Positions 1 through 7,090 of a stretch of 33,177 bases of DNA are shown piece after piece. Positions within the stretch are counted from its first letter, which is position 1, and every line of letters begins with the position of its first letter. The translations under genes and the position numbers were made by a program. The stretch spans positions 1-33,177 of the forward strand of contig NZ_LWHB01000064.1 in NCBI RefSeq assembly GCF_001889065.1, given 5' to 3'. This DNA is from Suttonella ornithocola. GTDB taxonomy: Bacteria > Pseudomonadota > Gammaproteobacteria > Cardiobacteriales > Cardiobacteriaceae. Below the pieces are notes generated by a model. It was not told the DNA's origin, did not search any database, and saw only the letters and a list, made by a program, of their open reading frames with translations.

Positions 1-192
1 AATATCCTTAAGCAAGGCTTCATCATCAATCTTTGAGGGCTTACGCTCAGTAAAGCCTTTAGGATGGGGATTTTTAATCCAGCTATAGACGGTGAATTTG
101 CTGATCTTGTAGCGCTTTGCAACAGCGCGCCAAGTTTCTCCATTAGCAATATCGTTAAGAATTTTCTGTCGGAATTGGCGGCAGTAGGTCAT
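1..192 (-). CDS. IS630-type transposase, N-terminal part (cut by the window edge)
   Basis: The reverse strand from an ATG at 192 reads open for 64 codons to the window edge, beginning MTYCRQFRQKILNDIANGET. Residues 1-50 look like a helix-turn-helix: a basic first helix, then WRAVAKRYKISKFTVYSWIK as the recognition segment. This arrangement is typical of the DNA-binding N-terminus of IS630-family transposases, which insert at TA dinucleotides. The catalytic DDE part would lie left of the window and cannot be checked, so activity is unknown. The 93 bp between the start codon and the element end at about 285 would be the leader. Family assignment is from the N-terminal HTH only. Confidence 0.72.
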   Translation of the reverse strand, partial: MTYCRQFRQKILNDIANGETWRAVAKRYKISKFTVYSWIKNPHPKGFTERKPSKIDDEALLKDI

Positions 193-285
193 AGGATATG
201 CTCAGTTTGTTTTTGATAATTCTACTACAAGTTGTTCTTTATATCTGCTTTGGATAGATTGGATTATAAGTGATTTGACTATATA
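1..285 (-). mobile_element. Right-hand end of an IS630-type insertion sequence
   Basis: Contains the transposase start plus its leader. Read on the minus strand, the outer end appears to be TATATAGTCAAATCAC (about 270-285). The same TATAGTCAAATCA is found at one end of the 99-bp miniature element at 27062-27160, which supports placing the IS boundary here. The end lies 16 bp past the minC stop codon, so the IS interrupts whatever followed minC. The exact boundary is inferred; the other end is outside the window. Confidence 0.6.
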
Positions 286-300
286 GATCAACTTAATTTG

Positions 301-1053
301 CTAGACAGAAACAATCAGCATTGTGTCATCTTCATTTAACGTAACTAAGCAGTTTTTTTCTCCCTTATAAGGATCAAGCTGTTCCATAGTTTGATAACTC
401 CCCGCAATAGAAACTAATTCGGCTGAAAAATCGCTTGCGTAAATATAAGTTGACTCATTGCCTTTTGCACCGGAAAAAGCTCTTCCTCGTAAACTTCCCA
501 AAATATGGATATTGCCATCAGCAATAACTTCAGCACCTGCACCAACAATTCCGATAATTGTTAAATCTGTATCAGGTGCATAGACTCTTTGTCCAGAGCG
601 AATATTGCCACGAATGATTTTGGTGTCTAGCTTACTATTCTTGCTAAGAGAGGCTAGTGGAGAAGAGGGTTCTTGATTAGTTGACTTAGGTTCAGTAATG
701 GTATTTGATACTTCAAGCGTTTCTTTTTTAGTAGAACGCGCTTCTTTCATTGGAATATCTGCTAATCCTAATTGCGTCAGCGTTTTAATTGGATAAGGGT
801 GATGAGTTAAAGCAATTAGTGTTAGCCCATTGTCTAGAAATATTGTTTTTAATTCTTTTAGCCAATTAAAATTTGCTTTCTCAATAGAAAGTCCCTCTAG
901 GTTGGCGATAAAACCCATTCCTGAAAAAAATCCTTCGGGTGAGGCGGAAAGCTTTTCTTTTAAGGTTTGTTGAATTTCTTGCAGGTTGGTATTAGAGAAA
1001 TGAACGCTAGTAAGATGTGCCGTGCGAGGGCGAAATTCTAATTGAACAGACAT
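301..1053 (-). CDS. minC: Septum site-determining protein MinC
   Basis: MinC inhibits FtsZ assembly and, carried to the poles by MinD, confines division to midcell. The 250-residue length is normal for the family. The N-terminal domain (about 1-105) is the FtsZ-inhibiting part. A Ser/Thr/Lys/Glu-rich linker follows (about 106-143), then the C-terminal beta-helix domain, recognisable by IIRGNIRSGQRVYA, a run of GA/GN turns and GSLRGRAFSGAKGN, which dimerises and binds MinD. An AAGAGTCC sequence precedes the ATG. In related bacteria minD and minE follow minC in one operon. Here the next thing downstream is an insertion-sequence end 16 bp past the stop, so minD/minE are either beyond the IS or elsewhere. 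Identification is firm; integrity of the min operon is not visible. Confidence 0.93.
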   Translation of the reverse strand: MSVQLEFRPRTAHLTSVHFSNTNLQEIQQTLKEKLSASPEGFFSGMGFIANLEGLSIEKANFNWLKELKTIFLDNGLTLIALTHHPYPIKTLTQLGLADIPMKEARSTKKETLEVSNTITEPKSTNQEPSSPLASLSKNSKLDTKIIRGNIRSGQRVYAPDTDLTIIGIVGAGAEVIADGNIHILGSLRGRAFSGAKGNESTYIYASDFSAELVSIAGSYQTMEQLDPYKGEKNCLVTLNEDDTMLIVSV

Positions 1054-1084
1054 TGGACTCTTTAATAAGCATGAGAATAAAGTA

Positions 1085-1113
1085 ATAATAATATTTTGCT
1101 ACCTTTAGCTCAA
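1085..1113 (-). promoter_or_regulatory. Putative sigma-70 promoter for minC
   Basis: On the minus strand, TTGAGC (1113-1108) and TATTAT (1090-1085) are separated by exactly 17 bp. They lie about 30 bp upstream of the minC start, in the gap between the lipoprotein gene and minC. Prediction by consensus only. Confidence 0.45.
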
Positions 1114-1128
1114 TAGTAAGCGACAGTT

Positions 1129-1968
1129 TTAGTAGATTTGAGTTTGTAACCAAGGAATAGTGCGATCTGGTAAATATCTATCTAAAGAACCAATATAAAT
1201 GAGACCATAGCGACAATCTGCAGACATTCCATGTCGAGTGCCTTTGCAATCTACTAGAAGAGGATATAAAGGGCTTTCTGTTAAATGATGTTGATTAACA
1301 CCGATAGCAGAACCAACAATGGTTGCTTTATCTCGACATTCCATTTCGTTGTAATGTTCAGAAGTTTTATTACAAACGGTATCTGCCAATGCTTTACCAT
1401 AGACATCATTCATGCCAGTATCTATAAGTGTATATCGGATATTATTTTTTCCTAGATAACTCAGCAAAGTTTTTTCGTGAAAAATATTATTGTAATCAGA
1501 GAAAAATAATCGCTGTAAGTAACCGTAATAATTTTCTCCTAAAGCGATAAATTGGCTTTTTGCAATTCGAGCGGGTGCGCTTAGTGTTTGTAATTCTGGT
1601 GAATATTGAATTTCCCATCTGTCATTTTTTTGTTGCATCACGATGAGTGAGAAGGCGCGAGGAAGTGGAGTATCTTGATTATTAGAAGCCAAAAGTGGGA
1701 CGCCTTCCAGATAAAGGTAGCGCATTTTTCCTGTATTGGTTTCTAAGATTTGATCGTCCTCAATTTTTAAGCAGTAAGTTCCCCAGTTTGTCGATTTTGC
1801 ATAACATTGTTCAATATTTCGCCACTGAAATTCGGCAGATGAAAGTAGTTGGCTTAAGTTTTGAGAAGATTCTTTTGAAGAGCCATCAGTTGTATATGTA
1901 TTATTCGCTGAACAAGCGCTAACTAGCCAAGCAGTAAAGAAAAAAATGATACGAGTTAGATTAGTCAT
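1129..1968 (-). CDS. Putative lipoprotein of unknown function
   Basis: I do not recognise this family. The chosen start (MTNLTRIIFF) gives an N-terminal hydrophobic signal peptide ending in the lipobox LVSAC, with the lipidated Cys at residue 19; the mature part begins SANNTYTTDGSSKES. An upstream in-frame ATG at 2001 would put eleven extra residues before the signal peptide and falls inside a stem-loop, so it is less likely. The roughly 260-residue mature domain contains several Cys (WGTYCLKI, ADTVCNKT, MECRDK, VDCKG, ADCRYG) compatible with disulfides in the envelope. It lies downstream of ffh on the same strand and upstream of minC, with a separate promoter predicted for minC. A surface or periplasmic location is inferred from the signal; the function is unknown. 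Confidence 0.7.
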   Translation of the reverse strand: MTNLTRIIFFFTAWLVSACSANNTYTTDGSSKESSQNLSQLLSSAEFQWRNIEQCYAKSTNWGTYCLKIEDDQILETNTGKMRYLYLEGVPLLASNNQDTPLPRAFSLIVMQQKNDRWEIQYSPELQTLSAPARIAKSQFIALGENYYGYLQRLFFSDYNNIFHEKTLLSYLGKNNIRYTLIDTGMNDVYGKALADTVCNKTSEHYNEMECRDKATIVGSAIGVNQHHLTESPLYPLLVDCKGTRHGMSADCRYGLIYIGSLDRYLPDRTIPWLQTQIY

Positions 1969-1979
1969 ATATTTTATTT

Positions 1980-2005
1980 GCTGATAATACAAATGTATCA
2001 TCAGC
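1980..2005. other. Stem-loop between ffh and the lipoprotein gene
   Basis: GCTGATAATAC and GTATCATCAGC form an 11-bp stem with one mismatch around a 4-nt AAAT loop. In the plus direction a T-run (CTTTTTTAAT) follows, the classic terminator layout. In the minus direction, the direction of the flanking genes, only AAATAAAAT follows. It sits 13 bp past the ffh stop and may act as a weak terminator or RNA stabiliser for ffh. Confidence 0.45.
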
Positions 2006-2018
2006 TTTTTTAATATTT

Positions 2019-3377
2019 TTATTTAAATGGAAGGCGCCCCATTGGAAGAGGACCATTGCGTTGTAAAAGTTTGCCCATTTTTCCACCACGGAATTTTTTC
2101 ATTTGCTTCTGCATTTCTTTAAATTGCTTAAGTAAACGGTTTACTTCTGGAACGTCTAATCCACAGCCAGCAGCAATCCGGCGTTTGCGCGAACCTTTGA
2201 TAATATCGGGATTACGACGTTCTTCCATGGTCATTGAAAGAATAATAGCTTCTTGACGTTTGATTTTTTGTGGCGATAAATGTTGATTTTTTAGCTCCTG
2301 TGGAATTTTGCTCATTCCAGGAATTTTCTCTAACATTTTTTCCATATCAATTTGTAGCATTTGATGAAGCTGTTCCCGAAAATCATCTAGGTCAAAAGTT
2401 TTACCTTTTGCCATTTTTTTCGCTAATTTTTCAGCTTTTTTCTGATCAACCTGATGCTCTAGGTCTTCAATTAAGCCTAATACGTCTCCCATTCCTAAAA
2501 TACGTGAAGCAACACGCTCAGGATAGAAGCTTTCTAAGGCGTCAGTTTTTTCACCAATACCTAAGAATTTAATCGGTTTGCCTGTAATGTGACGAATAGA
2601 TAAAGCCGCTCCACCTCTAGCATCCCCGTCAATTTTAGAAAGAATTATGCCGGTTAGTGGAAGCGCGTCATGAAAGGCTTTTGCGGTATTGGCGGCGTCT
2701 TGCCCAGTCATAGCATCAACGACAAATAGGGTTTCAACTGGGTTAACGGCTTGATGAATAGCTTGAATTTCATTCATTAAAGCTTCATCAATATGTAGGC
2801 GTCCAGCGGTATCTACAATGAGAACATCATAATGTTGGAGCTTTGCGTGTTCAAGTGCTCTAGCAGCAATATCTCTTGGTTTTTCTTGTTCGCTTGAAGC
2901 AATAAAACCTGCACCAACTTGTTCTGCTAAGGTTTCTAATTGTTTAATCGCCGCAGGGCGGTATATATCTGCAGAAACAACGGCGACTTTCTTTTTATCT
3001 AGGATAAGTCGGCGTGCTAATTTAGCGGTAGAAGTGGTTTTCCCTGAACCTTGTAAACCAGCCATTAAAATAACAGCAGGTGGCTGAGTAGCTAGATTTA
3101 ATGCATCGTTTTCTTCGCCCATGATGCGAGTAAGCTCAGCCTGTACAATTTTGATAAAGGCTTGGTCAGGCGAAAGTTTTTGACTAACTTCTTGTCCGAT
3201 TGCTGCAGTTTTAATATTTTCAATAACATCTTTAACAACAGGTAAGGCAACATCTGCTTCAATTAACGCAATGCGCACTTCTCGGAGGGCTTGGGTGATA
3301 TTTTCTTCGCTAATTCGGCTTTGACCTCGAAGCTTTTTAATAGTTCCTTGTAATCGGTCACTTAAACTTTCAAACAT
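2019..3377 (-). CDS. ffh: Signal recognition particle protein Ffh (SRP54 homologue)
   Basis: Ffh binds 4.5S RNA and delivers ribosomes making membrane proteins to FtsY at the inner membrane. The order of domains is clear: N domain (about 1-95), GTPase G domain with P-loop GLQGSGKTT (about 107-115) and DTAGRLH, and a Met-rich M domain from about residue 300 containing the RNA-binding segment around MTMEERRNPDIIKGSRKRR. The M domain ends in a run of Met/Lys residues. The start MFESLSDRLQG is preceded by AAGGAAAAG at good spacing and matches the family; ten extra upstream residues are possible but unlikely. Length is 452 aa, as usual. It is divergent from ypjD, the same ffh/ypjD/yfjD neighbourhood as in E. 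coli. Confidence 0.97.
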   Translation of the reverse strand: MFESLSDRLQGTIKKLRGQSRISEENITQALREVRIALIEADVALPVVKDVIENIKTAAIGQEVSQKLSPDQAFIKIVQAELTRIMGEENDALNLATQPPAVILMAGLQGSGKTTSTAKLARRLILDKKKVAVVSADIYRPAAIKQLETLAEQVGAGFIASSEQEKPRDIAARALEHAKLQHYDVLIVDTAGRLHIDEALMNEIQAIHQAVNPVETLFVVDAMTGQDAANTAKAFHDALPLTGIILSKIDGDARGGAALSIRHITGKPIKFLGIGEKTDALESFYPERVASRILGMGDVLGLIEDLEHQVDQKKAEKLAKKMAKGKTFDLDDFREQLHQMLQIDMEKMLEKIPGMSKIPQELKNQHLSPQKIKRQEAIILSMTMEERRNPDIIKGSRKRRIAAGCGLDVPEVNRLLKQFKEMQKQMKKFRGGKMGKLLQRNGPLPMGRLPFK

Positions 3378-3451
3378 ATACTTTTCCTTAACTGAATGAG
3401 AAGGCATAAAACAGTTGAGAAATTCACGACTGTCTTTGGCAACATTGGTGT

Positions 3452-3457
3452 ATTATA
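3452..3457 (-). promoter_or_regulatory. Putative -10 element for ffh
   Basis: Within the 111-bp divergent gap between ffh and ypjD, the minus strand carries TATAAT about 75 bp upstream of the ffh start. No good -35 hexamer is seen at 17 bp. The plus-strand reading of the same spot (TATTATAAC) could serve ypjD instead. Confidence 0.3.
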
Positions 3458-3488
3458 ACGGTTTGTTTTATATTTAGTAGGATTTGCC

Positions 3489-4265
3489 ATGCAGCTTTTG
3501 CTGCCTTTTTTGGTTATCTGTTTATATTTAGGGACTGCTTGGCAGTTTTATCGTGCCACGCGTTCGCACTCTAGTAGTTTTACCGCGTTGGCATTTTTGT
3601 TTGCAGCTTGTCAGCTTCATGCTTTTTTATTGATTACGACAATCGGTAATACATTAAATTTTTCTATTTTTAATGTGGTTTCGGCATTTGCTTGGTCTGT
3701 GGCAGTTTTGTCTTTTTTCTGGCTTTGGAAAAAGCAAATGGCGCTTGGTGGCGTTATTATTAGTATTGTTAATGCCTCATTGGTGGTATTAGCAGCTGTT
3801 TTTGTGAGTCGAAAACCGTTTTTAAGTAATCTTCAAGGTGGAATGATTTGGCATATTCTGCTTTCTATGGCAGCTTGGACTGTGTTAACAATTGCCTTGA
3901 TTCATAATGTATTATTTATGTATTTGTTTCAACGATTAAAAAATAAACGATTAAAAAATACCAATTTGGCTTCTTTAGCAAATTTGGAAAGAATATCTGT
4001 TTTATATCTTTTGTTAGGATTTTTGTTATTACTTGCGGCTTTAATGAGTGGTTGGATGTTTGTGGAAAACCTATTTGCGCAACATCTCTGGCATAAAACC
4101 GTATTAACGATGCTTTCAGCAGCTGTCTATGGATGGACATTATTTCTTTATTATGGACGCCATTATCGAGGTTTAATTATTGTGTACTGGGCATTTGCCG
4201 CTTACGCTTTATTGATGATGGGCTATGTTATTAGTAATATTGTCTTGCAATTTTTTATTAAGTAA
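3489..4265 (+). CDS. ypjD: CcsA/YpjD-type inner-membrane protein
   Basis: Predicted polytopic membrane protein of 258 aa with about eight hydrophobic segments spread along its length. It belongs to the cytochrome c assembly (CcsA/HemX-like) family, whose members handle heme. Conserved His candidates lie in the segments GMIWHILLSMAAW and FAQHLWHKTVLTML, matching the family's pattern of paired heme-ligand histidines. The exact role of the YpjD branch is not established. TAGGATTTGCC precedes the ATG. It sits divergent from ffh and 12 bp upstream of corB on the same strand, the same order as ffh-ypjD-yfjD in E. coli, which supports the assignment. Confidence 0.85.
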   Translation: MQLLLPFLVICLYLGTAWQFYRATRSHSSSFTALAFLFAACQLHAFLLITTIGNTLNFSIFNVVSAFAWSVAVLSFFWLWKKQMALGGVIISIVNASLVVLAAVFVSRKPFLSNLQGGMIWHILLSMAAWTVLTIALIHNVLFMYLFQRLKNKRLKNTNLASLANLERISVLYLLLGFLLLLAALMSGWMFVENLFAQHLWHKTVLTMLSAAVYGWTLFLYYGRHYRGLIIVYWAFAAYALLMMGYVISNIVLQFFIK

Positions 4266-4277
4266 GGATAAATAACT

Positions 4278-5549
4278 GTGTCGGAATTACCAGATTGGCT
4301 TTTAGTGAGTGTGCTGGTGTTTTGTTTGGCTTGTTCAGCTTTTTTTTCTGCTTCTGAAACAGCGATGATGTCGCTTAATCGCTATAAATTAAAACATCTT
4401 TCTGATGAGGGTAATTTAGCAGCAAAACGTGCCGAAAGCTTATTAAAAAATACAGAGCGATTGTTAGCGACTATTTTATTAGGCAATAATTTTGTTAATA
4501 TTTTAGCAACCTCTCTAGGCACAATCATCGGTATTCGATGGTTTGGTGATATGGGAGTATTGGTTGCAACCGTAGTTTTAACAGTTTTAGTCTTGTTGTT
4601 TTCTGAGATTGCGCCAAAAACGTTTGCGGCACTGTTTCCAGAAAAAACTGCCTTGCCGGCTTCTAGGGTTTTAAGCGCTTGTCTTTGGTTGTTATCGCCG
4701 TTAGTTTGGTTACTGAATAAATTGGTTGCTTTGATTTTTAAACCTTTTGGTTTGGGAGCAAATAGTAGCGATAGAGATGTGCTTACGAATGAAGAACTTA
4801 AGACAATAGTTCTTTCTTCCTCTCCTCAGTCTGTTTCGCAGGAACGTCAAGATATGTTAATTGGCGTTTTAGAATTGGAAGATGTTTCTGTAGATGAAGT
4901 CATGGTTCCTAGAAATGAATTAGAGGGCGTTGATTTAAATGATGACTGGGATGAGTTGGTTGAGCAAATTACCGCTTCTCGTCATGGTCGTTTATTGGCT
5001 TATCGAGATAATATTGATCAAGTAGAGGGGATGCTTCATTTACGAGATGTGATTACTTTATACCGAGATAAGCGTTTAAATAAGGAAGCTTTAATTGAAG
5101 TATTAAGACCTTGTGTTTTTGTCCCAGAAAATACGCCATTACGCCAGCAGTTAATCAATTTTCGTCAGCAAAAGCAGCGTAGTGGTTTAGTGGTTGATGA
5201 GTATGGTGATATTCAAGGCTTAATTACTTTAGAAGATATTCTTACTCATATTGTGGGTGATATTGCAGAAGAGGGCGAGGAAGAAGCGCCCGAAATTGTT
5301 GAAAAAACACCGGGTATATTTGATGTTAATGGTGGAATTAGCTTGCGTGTACTCAATAGAGAATTAGGATTAAAACTTCCCTTAGATGGTCCGAATACCC
5401 TTTCAGGACTTATTGTAGAAATACTAGGCAATTTTCCTAAACCTGGAACGGAAGTTAGTTTTGATGAATGTATAGTACGTGTTAAAAGCTTTGAAGGCGG
5501 GGTAGTTGAGCAAGCAGAAGTTGAACTTTTAAATTCGATAGAAGAATAA
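4278..5549 (+). CDS. corB: CorB/YfjD-type CNNM transporter with CBS domains
   Basis: Membrane protein of the CNNM/HlyC-CorC family, associated with magnesium (and cobalt) transport. The N-terminal DUF21 domain (about 1-185) has four membrane segments and the family signature SAFFSASETAMMSLNRYKLK. A CBS-domain pair follows (about 195-330; VDEVMVPRNE, SGLVVDEYGDIQGLITLEDI), then a C-terminal CorC/HlyC domain (about 345-423; DVNGGISLRVLNREL, NTLSGLIVE). Length of 423 aa is typical. The start is GTG at 4278, preceded by AAGGATAA. It lies 12 bp behind ypjD, and its stop overlaps the next start by one base (TAATG), so all three plus-strand genes are probably one operon. Confidence 0.9.
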   Translation: MSELPDWLLVSVLVFCLACSAFFSASETAMMSLNRYKLKHLSDEGNLAAKRAESLLKNTERLLATILLGNNFVNILATSLGTIIGIRWFGDMGVLVATVVLTVLVLLFSEIAPKTFAALFPEKTALPASRVLSACLWLLSPLVWLLNKLVALIFKPFGLGANSSDRDVLTNEELKTIVLSSSPQSVSQERQDMLIGVLELEDVSVDEVMVPRNELEGVDLNDDWDELVEQITASRHGRLLAYRDNIDQVEGMLHLRDVITLYRDKRLNKEALIEVLRPCVFVPENTPLRQQLINFRQQKQRSGLVVDEYGDIQGLITLEDILTHIVGDIAEEGEEEAPEIVEKTPGIFDVNGGISLRVLNRELGLKLPLDGPNTLSGLIVEILGNFPKPGTEVSFDECIVRVKSFEGGVVEQAEVELLNSIEE

Positions 5550-6391
5550 TGGCTTTTGGACTCTCTTTATTATTTTTATTTCCTTTACTCGCTTTTGCGA
5601 TTGCACATCTAATTTGGCAACTTCGTTATCATCACCTTGATCTAGATAATGAAAATCGTCCTACAGAAAAAGTTTTTTTGCGTTGGACGGTTCCTATTTT
5701 AACAATCACATTGATTATCTGTATTCCTTTATTGGTAAAGTGGCGGAATGAAGTTCGGGTTCGACATTATTTGCATAATTTGCCGTTAGTCACTGTCATG
5801 CAAACCTATCGACGCCCCATTTATGAGCAATTGCGTAATAGCGTAGAAACTGAAGGAATAGATGATGTTGAAGTTGTGCAGCGATCTTTAGAAAAAGCCA
5901 TAGAAGAATTACGTTTAGCATGGATATATGCGGTTCCATACGCTTCAACAGATGCAGTAATGCGCTATATTCGCTATCGTTATGATGAAGTGAGTTTGTT
6001 AGCCGAACAAGGAAGTAATGAACTTTGTTTTTATATTAGCTCACCTAATAGTCATCAAACCAGTCAAGAAGATGTTACTTTTATGCAAAAAAATGCGCCG
6101 TATATTCGTGATGCGATGATTATGGTTTTTACCAGTTTTGATATAAAAAATCGGCTGGGCTATTTAGAAAAAAGAACAGCTAAACGAAGATATAATTCTT
6201 TATTACAAAAACTAGACAGAAAATATCATTTAGAGCAAACGCAATTTGCGAGCGAACGTGACTGCTTATATCAAAAGGATTTTTATCTTAATTTATTAAA
6301 TTATTCTGATACGGATATGACTAAGATAATGCGATGGGCAATTTTGCAGCAAATCGAAACGTTTCCACAATATTCAGGAAAAAAAGACTAA
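5549..6391 (+). CDS. Membrane-anchored protein of unknown function
   Basis: I do not recognise this family. The 280-aa protein has two N-terminal membrane segments (about 2-24 and 47-64) separated by a charged stretch, followed by a 210-residue soluble domain rich in Arg, Tyr and Glu. That domain would face the cytoplasm or the periplasm depending on how the pair inserts. The soluble part has predicted helical, charged stretches (VVQRSLEKAIEELRLAW; EKRTAKRRYNSLLQKLDRKY). Translation starts on the A of the corB stop (TAATG), so it should be translationally coupled to corB. The gene ends only 17 bp from the convergent gene's frame-corrected stop. Position suggests an accessory role to corB, but nothing in the sequence proves it. 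Confidence 0.7.
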   Translation: MAFGLSLLFLFPLLAFAIAHLIWQLRYHHLDLDNENRPTEKVFLRWTVPILTITLIICIPLLVKWRNEVRVRHYLHNLPLVTVMQTYRRPIYEQLRNSVETEGIDDVEVVQRSLEKAIEELRLAWIYAVPYASTDAVMRYIRYRYDEVSLLAEQGSNELCFYISSPNSHQTSQEDVTFMQKNAPYIRDAMIMVFTSFDIKNRLGYLEKRTAKRRYNSLLQKLDRKYHLEQTQFASERDCLYQKDFYLNLLNYSDTDMTKIMRWAILQQIETFPQYSGKKD

Positions 6392-6408
6392 TATGCTTAT
6401 TTAGAAAG

Positions 6409-6967
6409 CTATTTAGCACGAATGATTTGATATACCTGATCTATTTTGTACACTCGATATCGAGCAGGTTCGGCGCGTTGTTCTCCAGCATAGCTAAACA
6501 TCAAGGCTTCTTTTTTTCTCTTGATTTATCCAAACAATAAACAAGCCGCTATGCTCAATATCATGATAACTATGGTCAATATGGTATAGCCAGTCACCTA
6601 CTTGGATAAAATTGGTATCAGCAAAAGGACCATTAGGATAGGAACCAGTAAAGATATTCTGTCTTCTTGTGTGAGGATAGCCTGCTCTATTCCAAGCAAT
6701 ATTTAGATAATCCCAACAGCCACCTCGAATAATTTCGCCTGATTGAGCCATTTTTCGTATGGTTCTTAAAATACTCCTTTCAGCTGGTGTCGCTGATGTT
6801 TCGGCATCAATGACAATGGAAGACTTTGCTGTATATTTTTTAACAGTAGAAGTCTTTGCTTGTTGGATAATCTTATTCTTAGAAAGCGTTTGAGCATAGA
6901 AGTAATGATTATAGTGAAAGGCTACTAGAATAGTTACAGCGTTAAGATAGATGAATAAAGTAAGCAC
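6409..6967 (-). pseudogene. NlpC/P60-like membrane-anchored protein with a one-base frameshift
   Basis: As written, a GTG-started frame of 157 codons ends at 6494 with the tail RSLDV. A run of seven A (minus strand; T7 at 6511-6517) precedes that point. Reading six A instead continues the frame for 31 more sensible codons, through EALMFSYAGEQRAEPARYRV to QIIRAK and a stop at 6409-6411, giving 185 aa. The corrected protein has one membrane segment (about 3-20), a low-complexity linker, then a domain with GGCWDYLNIAW (Cys84) and EHSGLFIVW (His139). That spacing resembles the Cys/His pair of NlpC/P60 or related papain-fold hydrolases; the match is by motif only. The extra base may be a real mutation, a switchable tract or a sequencing error. 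GTG start uncertain. Confidence 0.72.
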
Positions 6968-7090
6968 ACGTACTATTACTGGAATAGCGATCTAATTTCT
7001 GTGACTCTTTTATTAGCCTTTGACTATAGTTAAAATATAAGTCCGCTATAGAAAAAAATATCGGCGCAGCATGGAGGTAATTAAGTATTT

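Noticed and set aside
1980..2005. Start codon of the lipoprotein gene at 2001
   Set aside because: It falls inside a stem-loop and would place eleven residues before a complete lipoprotein signal; the ATG at 1968 is preferred.
7006..7060. TTTGACTATAG and GCTATAG near 7020-7050 as remnants of a family D or B element
   Set aside because: Only short stretches match and no paired arm or second end could be found.
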